The notes under the pieces: model-generated
Told to the model about the DNA's origin: nothing
The model's input: the letters and a program-made list of their open reading frames with translations, nothing else
The model's database searches: none
Shown here: positions 25,945-34,816 of the stretch, piece by piece
How the letters are laid out: every line of letters starts with the position of its first letter
How positions within the stretch are numbered: the first letter of the stretch is position 1
From: Clostridiales bacterium
GTDB taxonomy: Bacteria > Bacillota > Clostridia > Christensenellales > CAG-138
Reading direction: 5' to 3'
Assembly (NCBI GenBank): GCA_019416935.1
Contig: DXWI01000011.1
Location: forward strand, 1-64,000
Length of the DNA stretch: 64,000 bases
Program-made: the position numbers and the translations under genes

Positions 25945-27462
25945 ATGGAACATCCAGCAGAACAACAGCACATGCGCTTGACGGGCGATTCCCACCGGCC
26001 GCTGTTCCACCGAAGGCCGGCGTGTGTTGCTGCGCTCGGCGTTCTCATCGGTCTTATGTTCTTCGCGCTGTTCGGCGCGCCGGGCGCGAGCGCCGCGGAC
26101 GCCGGTGCGGGGCTGATCGTGCTGCTGTTATTGCTGCTCGCGTCGCTCCGGCTGTACCGGCCTGCCCTGCTGCCGCTGCTGTTTGCCGTGCTGGCGTTTC
26201 TCAGCGCCGCACTGCAATGTCCGGCCGCGCCGGAACAAACGGCGGGCTATTTGACCGGCCGCGTCGCGGAAGCGCCGGAACACGCGTCGGCGCGCACCGT
26301 GCTAGTGTTGAAGGATGCAGCGCTCGACGGGACGCCCATCCGCGGACGCGTCGAATTGATCGTCCATGGCGGCACAAGGGCGGAGTATGGCCGGTATATC
26401 GGCGTCCATACGTCGCTTTGGCCGTCGGATGCGGACTGGCTTGCCTATGACCGCAGTCTTGGCATCGCCGCCCATGCGGCCGCCGGCGCGAGCGCCCTTG
26501 CTTACGGCGATGTGGAGCGGGATGCCTACGGTGCGCTGCTTGAGGCGCGCGCCGCCGTCGCGGGCCGGATCGGCGCGCTCTTTCCCGCGCATCCCGATGT
26601 GGCCTGCGGCCTGCTGCTGGGCGGCCGCCTTTCGCGCATGGATGCGGGCGTTCTCTCCCGGTTTCGCGCGGCGGGCATTGCGCATCTGCTGGCCGTGTCG
26701 GGTCTGCATGTCGGTATCCTTGCGGCCGCACTGCTGGTTTTGCTCCGGCTGATTCGGCCGCTCTGGCTGCGGTTTTCGGCATTTTCGGCGTTTCTGCTCG
26801 CCTATGCGGCGCTGACGGCGTTTACGCCATCGGTGCTGCGCGCCTCGGTTATGCTGCTGTGCGTACTGCCCGCCATGCCGCTGCGCCGCCGCACGGATCT
26901 TCCCTCGTCGCTATCGCTTGCCTTCGTGCTGGTGCTGCTGCTCCGGCCGTTTGCGCTGGGTACGGCGGGTTTTCAGCTCTCCTTTTCCGCCATACTTGGA
27001 CTTGCGCTGCTTGCGCCCGTTCTCAAAGCGCGGTTTTCCGTGTTGGGCGAGCGTGCGGCAGCCGCGCTGTCGAGCAGCATCGCCGTGCTGGCTGCGACCG
27101 TCCCGCCCATTGCGTCGTTCTTCGGAGAACTCCCGCTCTCCTCGGCCGCGGCAAATCTGCTGATCCTGCCGCTGCTGCCGCTGTTTCTCGTGCCGGCTGC
27201 GGCCGCGCTGCCGCTGAGCTGCCTCTCCCTTCCGCTCGGGCGTGCAGTCGCTGCGCTCCCTGCAGCGGTGCTCGATATGCTGCTGCGCGTGGCAGCAGCG
27301 GGTGGAACGCCGCACCTGCGGCTTTTGCCGCCCTCTCCGCTCGGCGCGCTGCTGTTCTATGCGGCCATATTGCTTGCCTCTCCGCTGTTTCTCGTGCGGC
27401 CGCGCACAAAGGCGCTTCTCGCCGGCCTGTGTGCTGCCGCTTGTTTCCTGTTCTGGCGCTGA
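25945..27462 (+). CDS. comEC: ComEC/Rec2-like DNA uptake channel protein without nuclease domain
   Basis: The 505-residue membrane protein contains the Competence core with the family motif LLAVSGLHVGILAAALL, followed by many hydrophobic segments (LAYAALTAFTPSVLRASVML and others). Full-length ComEC proteins of Firmicutes usually carry a metallo-beta-lactamase domain at the C-terminus; here the protein stops at LFWR after the membrane region, so that domain is missing or encoded elsewhere. The N-terminal OB-like part (AGYLTGRVAEAPEHASARTV) is present. The start is uncertain: 25945 is used, 25972 is possible, and no strong ribosome site is seen. Confidence 0.85.
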   Translation: MEHPAEQQHMRLTGDSHRPLFHRRPACVAALGVLIGLMFFALFGAPGASAADAGAGLIVLLLLLLASLRLYRPALLPLLFAVLAFLSAALQCPAAPEQTAGYLTGRVAEAPEHASARTVLVLKDAALDGTPIRGRVELIVHGGTRAEYGRYIGVHTSLWPSDADWLAYDRSLGIAAHAAAGASALAYGDVERDAYGALLEARAAVAGRIGALFPAHPDVACGLLLGGRLSRMDAGVLSRFRAAGIAHLLAVSGLHVGILAAALLVLLRLIRPLWLRFSAFSAFLLAYAALTAFTPSVLRASVMLLCVLPAMPLRRRTDLPSSLSLAFVLVLLLRPFALGTAGFQLSFSAILGLALLAPVLKARFSVLGERAAAALSSSIAVLAATVPPIASFFGELPLSSAAANLLILPLLPLFLVPAAAALPLSCLSLPLGRAVAALPAAVLDMLLRVAAAGGTPHLRLLPPSPLGALLFYAAILLASPLFLVRPRTKALLAGLCAAACFLFWR

Positions 27463-27515
27463 TTTTCGGCAAAATCCCTTGCCGCGGGAGCGACCATGCG
27501 CTATACTTTATCAGT

Positions 27516-28424
27516 ATGCAGGAAATCATAACACGCGCCGGCATTTTGGTTGCCGCCATATTCGTTGGATATCTGCTGCGCAGAAGCCGCTTTCTGCCGC
27601 CGGAGGCGTTTACCGTCGTCTCCCGGATCGTGCTGAACGTGACGCTTCCCTGTGCGGTTATCGTAAATTTTGCTGATTTTCAAGTGTCCGGTGCGCTGCT
27701 CTGGCTGTTCCCGCTGGGATTTTTCTGCAACGCCCTGTATGTGAGCGTCGGCTATCTGCTCGGTAAGCGGCAGGGCGTCGGGCAGCAGATGTTCGGCATG
27801 CTGAATCTTTCGGGCTATAATATCGGCTGCTTTGCGCTGCCCTATGTGGCGAGCCTGCTCGGCCCGTCGGCCGTGGTCTCGGCCTGCCTGTTTGACGCGG
27901 GCAACGCGATCTGGGCCACCGGCGGCACCAACGCGCTGTGCATCTCCATGCAGGAGGGCGGCCGCCTGCGCCTTGGGCCGGTCTTTCGGCGCATCTTCAC
28001 GAGCCCCACGATCGTTGCATATCTGGTCATGCTGCTGCTGTCCTTGATCCGGGTACGCCTGCCGGAACCGATCCTGCAGTTTGCAACACTGGTCGGCTCC
28101 GCCAACAGTTGCATGGCCATGCTCATGCTGGGCATCGGCATGAATCTGAACATCCGGCCCGAGCAGCTCCGGTGGATCGGCAAGGCGTTTGTGATCCGCT
28201 TCGGCATCGCGCTCGTGCTGTGCCTCGCCTTCTACCATCTGCTGCCGTTCGATCACGACATCCGGCTCGGCGCCGCGCTGGCGGCATTTGCGCCGATCTC
28301 CTCTGCCAGCGCAGCCTATACCGGTGAGCGCGGCTGCGACGTTGGACTTGCAAGCAGTTGGAATACGATCACCATCCTGAGCTCACTGGTGTTTATGACG
28401 CTGGTGCTGCTGTTCACCGCATAA
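27516..28424 (+). CDS. AEC (auxin efflux carrier) family transporter
   Basis: The 302-residue protein has about ten hydrophobic segments and the AEC pattern, including IVLNVTLPCAVIVNFAD in the first half and MLMLGIGMNLNIRPEQLRWI in the second. Bacterial members export or import small carboxylates such as malate or malonate. The ATG at 27516 has no strong ribosome site. It lies 53 bases after comEC. The protein is complete at normal length. Confidence 0.85.
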   Translation: MQEIITRAGILVAAIFVGYLLRRSRFLPPEAFTVVSRIVLNVTLPCAVIVNFADFQVSGALLWLFPLGFFCNALYVSVGYLLGKRQGVGQQMFGMLNLSGYNIGCFALPYVASLLGPSAVVSACLFDAGNAIWATGGTNALCISMQEGGRLRLGPVFRRIFTSPTIVAYLVMLLLSLIRVRLPEPILQFATLVGSANSCMAMLMLGIGMNLNIRPEQLRWIGKAFVIRFGIALVLCLAFYHLLPFDHDIRLGAALAAFAPISSASAAYTGERGCDVGLASSWNTITILSSLVFMTLVLLFTA

Positions 28425-28458
28425 CCTCAACAAGACCGACCGAAGGAGGCCCTTGACC

Positions 28459-28803
28459 ATGGCAAAGCTGGAATGCACGCTGTACGCCGGAATCGACGAG
28501 ATCCGGCAAGCGTTGGAAAGCGCGATTTTGGGCGGCAGTGTTTCCGCCACCTGTGAGGATGAGAGCTGCTTTTCGCTCGGCGGCAACCGCTGCTTTTTGA
28601 GCGTCTATGAGCGCTATAGCTGGACGGGCAGCAACCGCGTCAGCTTGAGCGTGATGCTCGTGCAGGATGGGCCGCGGGTGCGCCTATCCGCCATCACCTC
28701 CGGCGGCAGCCAGGCGGTGTTCTTCAAGATCAACACGTTTGGCGAATCCGCGTTTCTCGATCATGTGCGCGACGCGGTTCGTCCGTTCTTACAGCATTCA
28801 TGA
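28459..28803 (+). CDS. DUF6054-like small protein
   Basis: The 114-residue protein matches the pattern I recall for DUF6054: CTLYAGIDEIRQALESAILG, then VYERYSWTGSNRVSLSVML and ITSGGSQAVFFKINTFGESA. Function unknown. The ATG at 28459 follows AAGGAGG; an in-frame TTG six bases earlier is less likely. It starts 34 bases after the transporter gene and ends shortly before a strong terminator. Confidence 0.75.
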   Translation: MAKLECTLYAGIDEIRQALESAILGGSVSATCEDESCFSLGGNRCFLSVYERYSWTGSNRVSLSVMLVQDGPRVRLSAITSGGSQAVFFKINTFGESAFLDHVRDAVRPFLQHS

Positions 28804-28816
28804 ATCCATATAACAT

Positions 28817-28853
28817 ACGTCCGCCCGGCGCGCTTGCCGGGCGGACGTTTTTC
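28817..28853 (+). terminator. Terminator after the DUF6054 gene
   Basis: ACGTCCGCCCGGC and GCCGGGCGGACGT form a 13-pair stem around GCGCTT, followed by TTTTC. Confidence 0.85.
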
Positions 28854-28902
28854 TTATGGATGGATGTCGATGTCTGTGCCCGCTGCGGGCGTCTCCTCTC
28901 CC

Positions 28903-29844
28903 TCAGCCCTCCGCCCCGGGGGTCAGCAGTGCCGCCTCCAGCGCTTCGTCCTCCGGCGCCTTGCCAAAGAGCAGTTGTTCCGCCATCGCCATGCACCGCT
29001 GTCCGGCCGCCGCCTCGTCCACGCCAAACGCCGCCGCGATCAGCTTTGGGTGCACCTGCATGAGCTTGAGCAGCGCGTCACTGCTGTCGGCGCAGAAGAT
29101 CTCCATATCCGTGCGCCCCGCCGCCAGCATCGTTTCCGCCGCGGCCACTGCCAGTTCGGCCGTCTCGGCATAGATGCCGTCCACCATGCCCTCATAGTAT
29201 TTTTCAAGCCGGCCGGCCATCCACGCCGCCGCGTCCTTCTCGGCCTCGCCGGCATAATAAGTGCTCTTTACGAACACGCGTCCCTGCTCCACCGCCGCCT
29301 GCCACGCCATACACGCTGCGCTCTCGCGGCCGGTAAACATGCCGAACAGGCGCACCGGCGTATCGTGCGGCGGATAGGCGATGGCTGCTTCGAGCACCCG
29401 CTCCGGCGCCTCTCCGTACACGGCGCGCACGCAAGCCGCGCCCTCCGGCACCGCCGCATCCTCCGGCGCGAACACGACCACGGGCATACCGCGCGCGAGC
29501 AGCGCCTGCACCGCTTCCGCATCCTCCGCGCCCGTCCAGTACACAATGGCGGCAGCCTGTCCGGCAAATTGCGCCGCTGCGAGCGCGCCCGCCCCATCCG
29601 TAAACGGCTGCATTGCAAACGCGGCCGGCGCCACATGCTCCAAAAACCGCTCCGCCGTCTCCGGAGCGGCCACGGCAATCACCGGCACGGGGGTCGGGCT
29701 CGGCGTGGGCGTAGGCACCGGTGTTGGCGTTGGCACCGGCGTCGGCACCGGCGTCGGGAACACCGCGTTCAGCATGCCGCAGCCGGAAAGCGGGCACGCC
29801 AGACACAGCAAACACAACAGACAAACGAAAATGTGCTTCTTCAT
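28903..29844 (-). CDS. Lipoprotein with PT-rich linker and periplasmic-binding-like domain
   Basis: The 313-residue protein has a lipoprotein signal (MKKHIFVCLLCLLCLACPLS then GCG), a linker of repeated PTPVPTP units (about residues 29-55), and an Ala-rich domain with VIAVAAPETAERFLEHVAP and IVYWTGAEDAEAVQALLARG. The second half has the feel of a periplasmic-binding fold of the BMP or sugar-binding type, so it may be the binding part of a transporter or a sensor; no family is certain. The ATG at 29844 was chosen because the signal starts there. No obvious partner genes are adjacent. Confidence 0.7.
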   Translation of the reverse strand: MKKHIFVCLLCLLCLACPLSGCGMLNAVFPTPVPTPVPTPTPVPTPTPSPTPVPVIAVAAPETAERFLEHVAPAAFAMQPFTDGAGALAAAQFAGQAAAIVYWTGAEDAEAVQALLARGMPVVVFAPEDAAVPEGAACVRAVYGEAPERVLEAAIAYPPHDTPVRLFGMFTGRESAACMAWQAAVEQGRVFVKSTYYAGEAEKDAAAWMAGRLEKYYEGMVDGIYAETAELAVAAAETMLAAGRTDMEIFCADSSDALLKLMQVHPKLIAAAFGVDEAAAGQRCMAMAEQLLFGKAPEDEALEAALLTPGAEG

Positions 29845-30029
29845 GGGTAATAGTATTCCACATAAATACGCCAAAACCCTGCATTTCGGGATACCGCCAT
29901 CGTAAAACAGCACTTTCTTCGGCAGCATTGTCCGAGATCATCGTTTGTGCAACAAGCGCAGCGGAATGATTCCACATCCCGCCCATGTTGGAATTGTCCG
30001 AGACCGCCGGTTATCCGACAAGTGCAGCG

Positions 30030-30968
30030 TCACGATGCGCTGAACTGCCGCATTGGCGGTTCATGGGTGTCAGGCGCGCCATCAAGGGCTGCCCATGCGC
30101 GGCGTAACGTTCGCTTGCAGCCCGCAAGCACGAGTGCAGGATGTTCACTACCAAATGGTTTGACCTCAAACGACAGGATGGTGCGACTTCCCTCCTTGAC
30201 AAAGCCACACATCTTCAATGCTTGGAGAAACGCGGTGAGTTCCTTCTCCCCGTTCTCACTGTTTGGGAAGCCGAAGCGCGGATGTTGATCGCCATAGTTT
30301 TCACAGCCTTTTTGGGCAACCGCATTGCCAATATGGAAATGTGCGGTATATTTGGCCATGGTTGAAACGGCGTAATCGATTGATTCGTGGGTCAATGGAA
30401 TGTGTGACAAATCCACAATCAAGCCAAAGTTATCGACCTGATCACACACCCTCGCGGCAAACGCAGCCACTAATGAAGCCGGCCCAATAAGCGTGGACTT
30501 ATCCACATCATAGTCAAACACCTCTAGTTCCAAGAACAACCCTTTTAACGCTGCATATCGGCAAACATGCAACGTGGTCGTGACAAGCTGGTTCACTGCC
30601 GCATCACGATCCTCTGGCTCCCATCGTCCAGCCAGAAATGCGATGCCTTCGGCTCCTAATGTTGCCGCTTCGTCCACAGCATTCAGCAAAACCCGGTCCG
30701 CGCGTTCCCGTTCTGTCTCATCGATAGAATTCGGATTCAGTCCCTTGGCGAGTATGGCTGGATGTACGCCGCAACAGGCCGCAGTTTGTGAAGATGCCAA
30801 CATGTCGCGGATAACCGCACGATCGGAGACGTCTGTGGGCGCAATCTCCACCACATCAAAAAAGTCATCGGAACAAACAAGCTCAACTGCGTCACATTGC
30901 GCGAGGTTCGGAAAACTCATCCATTGTAGCGTGCCAATGCGAAAATAGTCATGGATATCCTGCCGCAC
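30030..30968 (-). CDS. TIM-barrel sugar isomerase/epimerase-like protein
   Basis: The 312-residue protein belongs to the xylose-isomerase-like TIM-barrel superfamily (AP endonuclease 2 fold): AVELVCSDDFFDVVEIAP, GLFLELEVFDYDVDK, GLIVDLSHIPLTHESIDY, AHFHIGNAV and ILSFEVKPFG supply the metal-binding acids and histidines. Members isomerise sugars or hydroxy acids. It starts with GTG at 30968 behind GAGGTAGA, six bases after the stop of the C_GCAxxG gene, so the two are coupled. It sits beside the transporter and RraA/HpcH genes and may process the imported acid; the substrate is not clear. Confidence 0.75.
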   Translation of the reverse strand: MRQDIHDYFRIGTLQWMSFPNLAQCDAVELVCSDDFFDVVEIAPTDVSDRAVIRDMLASSQTAACCGVHPAILAKGLNPNSIDETERERADRVLLNAVDEAATLGAEGIAFLAGRWEPEDRDAAVNQLVTTTLHVCRYAALKGLFLELEVFDYDVDKSTLIGPASLVAAFAARVCDQVDNFGLIVDLSHIPLTHESIDYAVSTMAKYTAHFHIGNAVAQKGCENYGDQHPRFGFPNSENGEKELTAFLQALKMCGFVKEGSRTILSFEVKPFGSEHPALVLAGCKRTLRRAWAALDGAPDTHEPPMRQFSAS

Positions 30969-30974
30969 TCTACC

Positions 30975-31391
30975 TCAATCCTCCGCTTTTTTCTCGCATA
31001 TGCTCGCATAATAGGCGTCAAACGTATCGCAGGCTCTCTGCACCGTTTCCAAACAGCGAACATCGTCCCGCTTGTATTTTGCCTTGAGCGCATCACACAT
31101 GGTATCACCAAGGTTTTCTCTGAACGCTTCCACATAAGCCTTGCAAAGATCGCCGAATCCCGGCGTGTTGTGCGCACGCTTATCAACAAACAGCTTGCCA
31201 AGCGCCGCGATGCCGCCGCACAGCGCACCGCAGGCATGCCCGCATCCCATGCCCGCACCAAAACCACTCACAAGTTTGAATTCCTCTTCTGTCAGCCCCA
31301 GATGATATACGGCATCAATGCTTCTGAGTGTGGTTTCCGCGCAATTATAGTCTTTTTCCAAATACAGTTCATTTACTTGATCACGAAGCAT
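30975..31391 (-). CDS. C_GCAxxG_C_C family (redox-active) protein
   Basis: The 138-residue protein has the family's cysteine pattern: YNCAETTLRS, then SGFGAGMGCGHACGALCGGIAA, and later cysteines in DTMCDALK, VRCLETV, RACDTF and SICEKK. The family is thought to be redox-active or metal-binding; its reaction is not settled. The ATG follows AGAGGAG. It precedes the isomerase gene in a coupled pair. The same module is fused to the CoADR-rhodanese protein at 11948-14050. Confidence 0.85.
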   Translation of the reverse strand: MLRDQVNELYLEKDYNCAETTLRSIDAVYHLGLTEEEFKLVSGFGAGMGCGHACGALCGGIAALGKLFVDKRAHNTPGFGDLCKAYVEAFRENLGDTMCDALKAKYKRDDVRCLETVQRACDTFDAYYASICEKKAED

Positions 31392-31426
31392 ATCGAATTC
31401 TCCTCTAATTTGATTTCAAAATAAAA

Positions 31427-31466
31427 ACAGGGGGGACGGCTGTCCCATAGGTCAAACCGTCCCCCG
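31427..31466 (-). terminator. Terminator after the rraA-like gene
   Basis: GGGGGACGG (31432-31440) and CCGTCCCCC (31458-31466) form a nine-pair stem; on the minus strand CTGTTTTTATTTTG follows. It separates the transporter operon from the C_GCAxxG gene pair. Confidence 0.8.
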
Positions 31467-31478
31467 CTTGCTGGATGA

Positions 31479-32183
31479 TTAGCAGAAATAATCCTCCCAG
31501 GTACCGTCAATGCGCTGAACGCCGCTCTTTTCAATGGAATCCCAGAACACTTTGCGATTCCACTCGCCGGTGGTACGGATCTGCTCCAGTAATTTCGTCT
31601 CCAGCTCAAACGTCTTTTGCGCCTTGGCAGCCACTTCCTCCGCATCCTGCGGACGCACGGCCAACACGCCATCATCATCGCCGATGATAATATCACCCGG
31701 ATAGATGGTCACGCCGCCGATCGGAATGGGCACGAGCAGTTCGCCAAGACCATTCTTCAGCGGACCATTTGCCTGTACGCCCCGCGCATATACGGGGATC
31801 GGAACACTGCGAACGCCAGCCACATCACGGATGACGCCATCGACAACAATGCCAACGCAGCCCTTCTTGTACGCATAGGTCGTCATGATCTCACCGCACT
31901 GCGATCGCTTCATGCAGCCGTTCCCATCGATCACCAGCACATCGCCCGGCTGGATCATATCGAGCGCCATATGGAACAGCAGGTTATCGCCAGCAGGGAC
32001 CTTCACGGTAAAAGCCGTACCCAACAGGCGGTTGCTGCCGCCGTAGTTTTTGATCTGCTGATCGATGCAGGGCGTACGGCCCATATTGTCGGCTATGTTG
32101 GCAAGCGGTATGTTGCGGAAGCGCTCAATGAGCTCCTTGGCAGGACGTTTGAAGTTGGTGAATGCACGATTACCTTGATTCAT
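31479..32183 (-). CDS. RraA-like / HMG-CHA aldolase family protein (first copy)
   Basis: The 234-residue protein has the RraA fold: ANIADNMGRTPCIDQ, GTAFTVKVPAGDNLLFHMAL, GCVGIVVDGVIRDVAGVRSV and the acid cluster in PGDIIIGDDDGVLAVRPQDA. Such proteins include 4-hydroxy-4-methyl-2-oxoglutarate aldolases, which cleave oxo-acids to pyruvate. It is the last gene of the tct-type operon, just before the terminator. Start at ATG 32183 after GGAGAGA. A second homologue lies at 36264-36899. Confidence 0.85.
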   Translation of the reverse strand: MNQGNRAFTNFKRPAKELIERFRNIPLANIADNMGRTPCIDQQIKNYGGSNRLLGTAFTVKVPAGDNLLFHMALDMIQPGDVLVIDGNGCMKRSQCGEIMTTYAYKKGCVGIVVDGVIRDVAGVRSVPIPVYARGVQANGPLKNGLGELLVPIPIGGVTIYPGDIIIGDDDGVLAVRPQDAEEVAAKAQKTFELETKLLEQIRTTGEWNRKVFWDSIEKSGVQRIDGTWEDYFC

Positions 32184-32257
32184 ATTCTCTCCTTAATATG
32201 TTGCATATATTTGATTGCAACTTGTCATTGAATTGCGCAGAAGCGCGGTATCTTCGT

Positions 32258-33289
32258 TTAGCCGAGGGACGTCAGCGAATACCGACTGATCAACTCAGAA
32301 ATTTCGTCGTAGACAGCGACCGCTTCGTCGGCAGGAATCCAGAGCGGTGTCTGGTAGTAGGCCTCTGCAATTTCCTTTGCATAGTCCTCGTTGGTCGTGA
32401 TGATTTTTTCAAGCGCCGCAGCGAACTTGTCCACAATCGCCTGATCGGTGCCCTTCGGGAAGGCGTAGAAGAAACGAGTGGGGAAGTAAATTTCATAGCC
32501 CTGCTCGATGCAAGTCGGGATTTCCGGGAAAAGCTCTGCGCGTTCCTTAGCGGTTACACCGAGGATAGTCATATCGCCAGACTCCACATAGGGTGCGATG
32601 TTGCCGTAAGGCCCAATGATAATGTCAACCTGACCGCCTAGCAATGCGGCAACTTTGTCCGCGATACCACCGACGTCAACCTGCGTCACGTTTGCATATT
32701 CGCCCAACATAAAGGATGAGACCTGCGTCGTTGCGCCGATGTTGGTGGCAACTGTCATTTTGTTCTCATTCGATGCGACAATGAGGCTCTCCAGATCGGT
32801 AATACCGGTCTGGCTGCTGACCGCGATCACATCGCCGGGATTTGCGGCAGTGATACCGACCAGTTCAAACGCATCCAGACCGAAATCCGAGATCCCGGAA
32901 GCCTGGCTGATCATGAGCGCGTTGTGGTTCTGAAGGACGACGTAGCCATCCGGATCGGCGTCCTTGACGGAGGTAGAACCAATAGTGCCGCCAGAGCCCT
33001 TCATGTTCTCAACAACGAAGGTCGCGCCCAATTCTGCCTCAAGGTACTTGGCGAGTATGCGGCCATTGTAGTCGGAATCACCACCACCGCCGAACGGTAC
33101 AATGATGGTAACGGTTTTCTCGGGCCAGCTGGTATCGGTTTTCGCTGCCGCCGGATCAGCGGGCTGGTCTGCGGTTTTGGCCACAGGCGCAGCAGTGGCA
33201 TCGGGCTGAGGTGCCTTTTCGCTGGTGCACGCGCTCATGAGCGGGAACAGCATTGCAGCTGCAAGAACCAGAGCAAGGATCTTTTTCAT
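32258..33289 (-). CDS. tctC: Tripartite tricarboxylate transporter substrate-binding protein
   Basis: The 343-residue lipoprotein starts with MKKILALVLAAAMLFPLMSA and a lipobox cysteine, followed by an acidic, PADPAAA-rich linker. The body has the Bug/TctC pattern (WPEKTVTIIVPFGGGGDSDY, VVENMKGSGGTIG, YVVLQNHNALMISQAS). These proteins bind di- or tricarboxylates or related acids and deliver them to TctAB. It lies 36 bases after tctA. The ligand cannot be read, but the aldolase genes around it suggest a branched or hydroxylated acid. Confidence 0.9.
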   Translation of the reverse strand: MKKILALVLAAAMLFPLMSACTSEKAPQPDATAAPVAKTADQPADPAAAKTDTSWPEKTVTIIVPFGGGGDSDYNGRILAKYLEAELGATFVVENMKGSGGTIGSTSVKDADPDGYVVLQNHNALMISQASGISDFGLDAFELVGITAANPGDVIAVSSQTGITDLESLIVASNENKMTVATNIGATTQVSSFMLGEYANVTQVDVGGIADKVAALLGGQVDIIIGPYGNIAPYVESGDMTILGVTAKERAELFPEIPTCIEQGYEIYFPTRFFYAFPKGTDQAIVDKFAAALEKIITTNEDYAKEIAEAYYQTPLWIPADEAVAVYDEISELISRYSLTSLG

Positions 33290-33325
33290 GTTTTTCCTCC
33301 TGATTGATTTTTGTTTTTTTATTGT

Positions 33326-34816
33326 TTACGCCTTGTCCTTTCCCCTGCTGCGGATGATCTTTACGATCTGCCAGACAACAAAGAGAATGGTGATAACGGT
33401 AAACACGCAAGCAATCGGCCGGGTAAAAAAGCCGGATAGGTCTCCCTCGGCAAGCATGGCGGCGCGACGCAGATACAGCTCGATAATCGGGCACAGGATA
33501 AATCCCATAACGATCGGCGCAAACGGTATTTCAGCTTTATTGAGCACATAGCCGAGAATGCCGAACACAAGCACACACCACACATCGAACATGCGATTGT
33601 TAATCGCAAAAGCGCCGACAATGCACAGAACCATGACGACCGGCAGCAGGTAACGTTTAGGGAAGGAAAGCAGCTTCACAAAGCCGCGCAAGCCTCCGTA
33701 CATCACGAACAGCATCGCCACGTTCGCGATCAACAGCGCCGCAAAAACGCTGTAAACCAGCGGGCCTTCTGTCGTAAAGAGTAGCGGGCCGGCTGTAACG
33801 CCATGGATCGTCAGCGCGCCGAGCAAAATCGCTGTCGTCACATCACCTGGGATGCCAAGCGTCAGCATCGGGATCAATGCGCCTCCCACGGTTGCGTTAT
33901 TGGACGCCTCGGATGCCACAACACCATCAATGATACCAGTACCGAAAAGTTCGGAACGCTTAGACTGGTTCTTTGCAACGGAGTAGGAAATAATGTTGGC
34001 CGTCGATCCTCCGAGACCGGGTAGAATACCGATTGCGGTGCCGATAGCGGAGGAACGAAGCATGTTCCATTTCTGTCCCCACAGTTCCTTCAGGCTGACT
34101 CCCATGCCGCGGATGCGGAAAGAAACAGGAATGGGCTTGGCGGAACGAATCACGCTGCTTTCTGCGGTTTTGATGACCTCGGCAACGGCGAACAAACCGA
34201 TCATTAGCGCAATAACGTCCACACCGCCCTGCAACGAGCGAATTCCAAGAGTAAAGCGCGGCGCGCCATCGATGGGCGCGGAGCCGATCGTTGACAGCAT
34301 GATGCCGATAAATGCACCCATCAGGCCCTTGATCAAATCCTTGCCGACTAGGCCGGCTACCAGTGTCAGCGAAAAAATGCCGACCGCAGCGTATTCAAAG
34401 GGCCCGAACTTCAGGGCCACCTTTGCGAGCGACGGCGCAATAAAAATCAGGCACAGAATGGAGATCAATCCGCCGGCAAAAGATGCGATAATGCCCGTAC
34501 CGAGTGCCTTACCGGCTTTCCCCTTCTCCGCCAGAGGCCCGCCATCAAAGCAGGTGGCGATGGAGGCGGGGGTGCCGGGAATTTTGATCAGTATGGCCGA
34601 GATCAGTCCGCCGGTGATGCCGCCCAAATACAGCGCGATGAGCAGCGCAATGCCAGGAATTGGATCAAGTGCAAAGCTCAGCGGCAGGCACAGTGTAACC
34701 GCCATGTTGGCTGACAGGCCTGGAATAGAACCGAAAATGATGCCCAAAATGACTCCGGCAAAGATCAGGCCGAGACATTCCGGCGTAAAGATGTTGACAA
34801 ATCCCTCCCAGATCAC
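33326..34816 (-). CDS. tctA: Tripartite tricarboxylate transporter, large permease
   Basis: The 496-residue protein is a TctA: opening IFTPECLGLIFAGVILGIIF, the family motif GSIPGLSANMAVTLCLPLSF, a second conserved loop GILPGLGGSTANIISYSVAK and many hydrophobic segments. It transports the substrate handed over by TctC, driven by an ion gradient. The GTG at 34816 overlaps the tctB stop (GTGA). Length and motifs are complete. Confidence 0.93.
   Translation of the reverse strand: MIWEGFVNIFTPECLGLIFAGVILGIIFGSIPGLSANMAVTLCLPLSFALDPIPGIALLIALYLGGITGGLISAILIKIPGTPASIATCFDGGPLAEKGKAGKALGTGIIASFAGGLISILCLIFIAPSLAKVALKFGPFEYAAVGIFSLTLVAGLVGKDLIKGLMGAFIGIMLSTIGSAPIDGAPRFTLGIRSLQGGVDVIALMIGLFAVAEVIKTAESSVIRSAKPIPVSFRIRGMGVSLKELWGQKWNMLRSSAIGTAIGILPGLGGSTANIISYSVAKNQSKRSELFGTGIIDGVVASEASNNATVGGALIPMLTLGIPGDVTTAILLGALTIHGVTAGPLLFTTEGPLVYSVFAALLIANVAMLFVMYGGLRGFVKLLSFPKRYLLPVVMVLCIVGAFAINNRMFDVWCVLVFGILGYVLNKAEIPFAPIVMGFILCPIIELYLRRAAMLAEGDLSGFFTRPIACVFTVITILFVVWQIVKIIRSRGKDKA

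Noticed and set aside
28834..29850. 338-residue plus-strand frame opposite the PT-rich lipoprotein
   Set aside because: The lipoprotein has a signal peptide, lipobox and linker; the antisense frame is Arg/His-rich noise.
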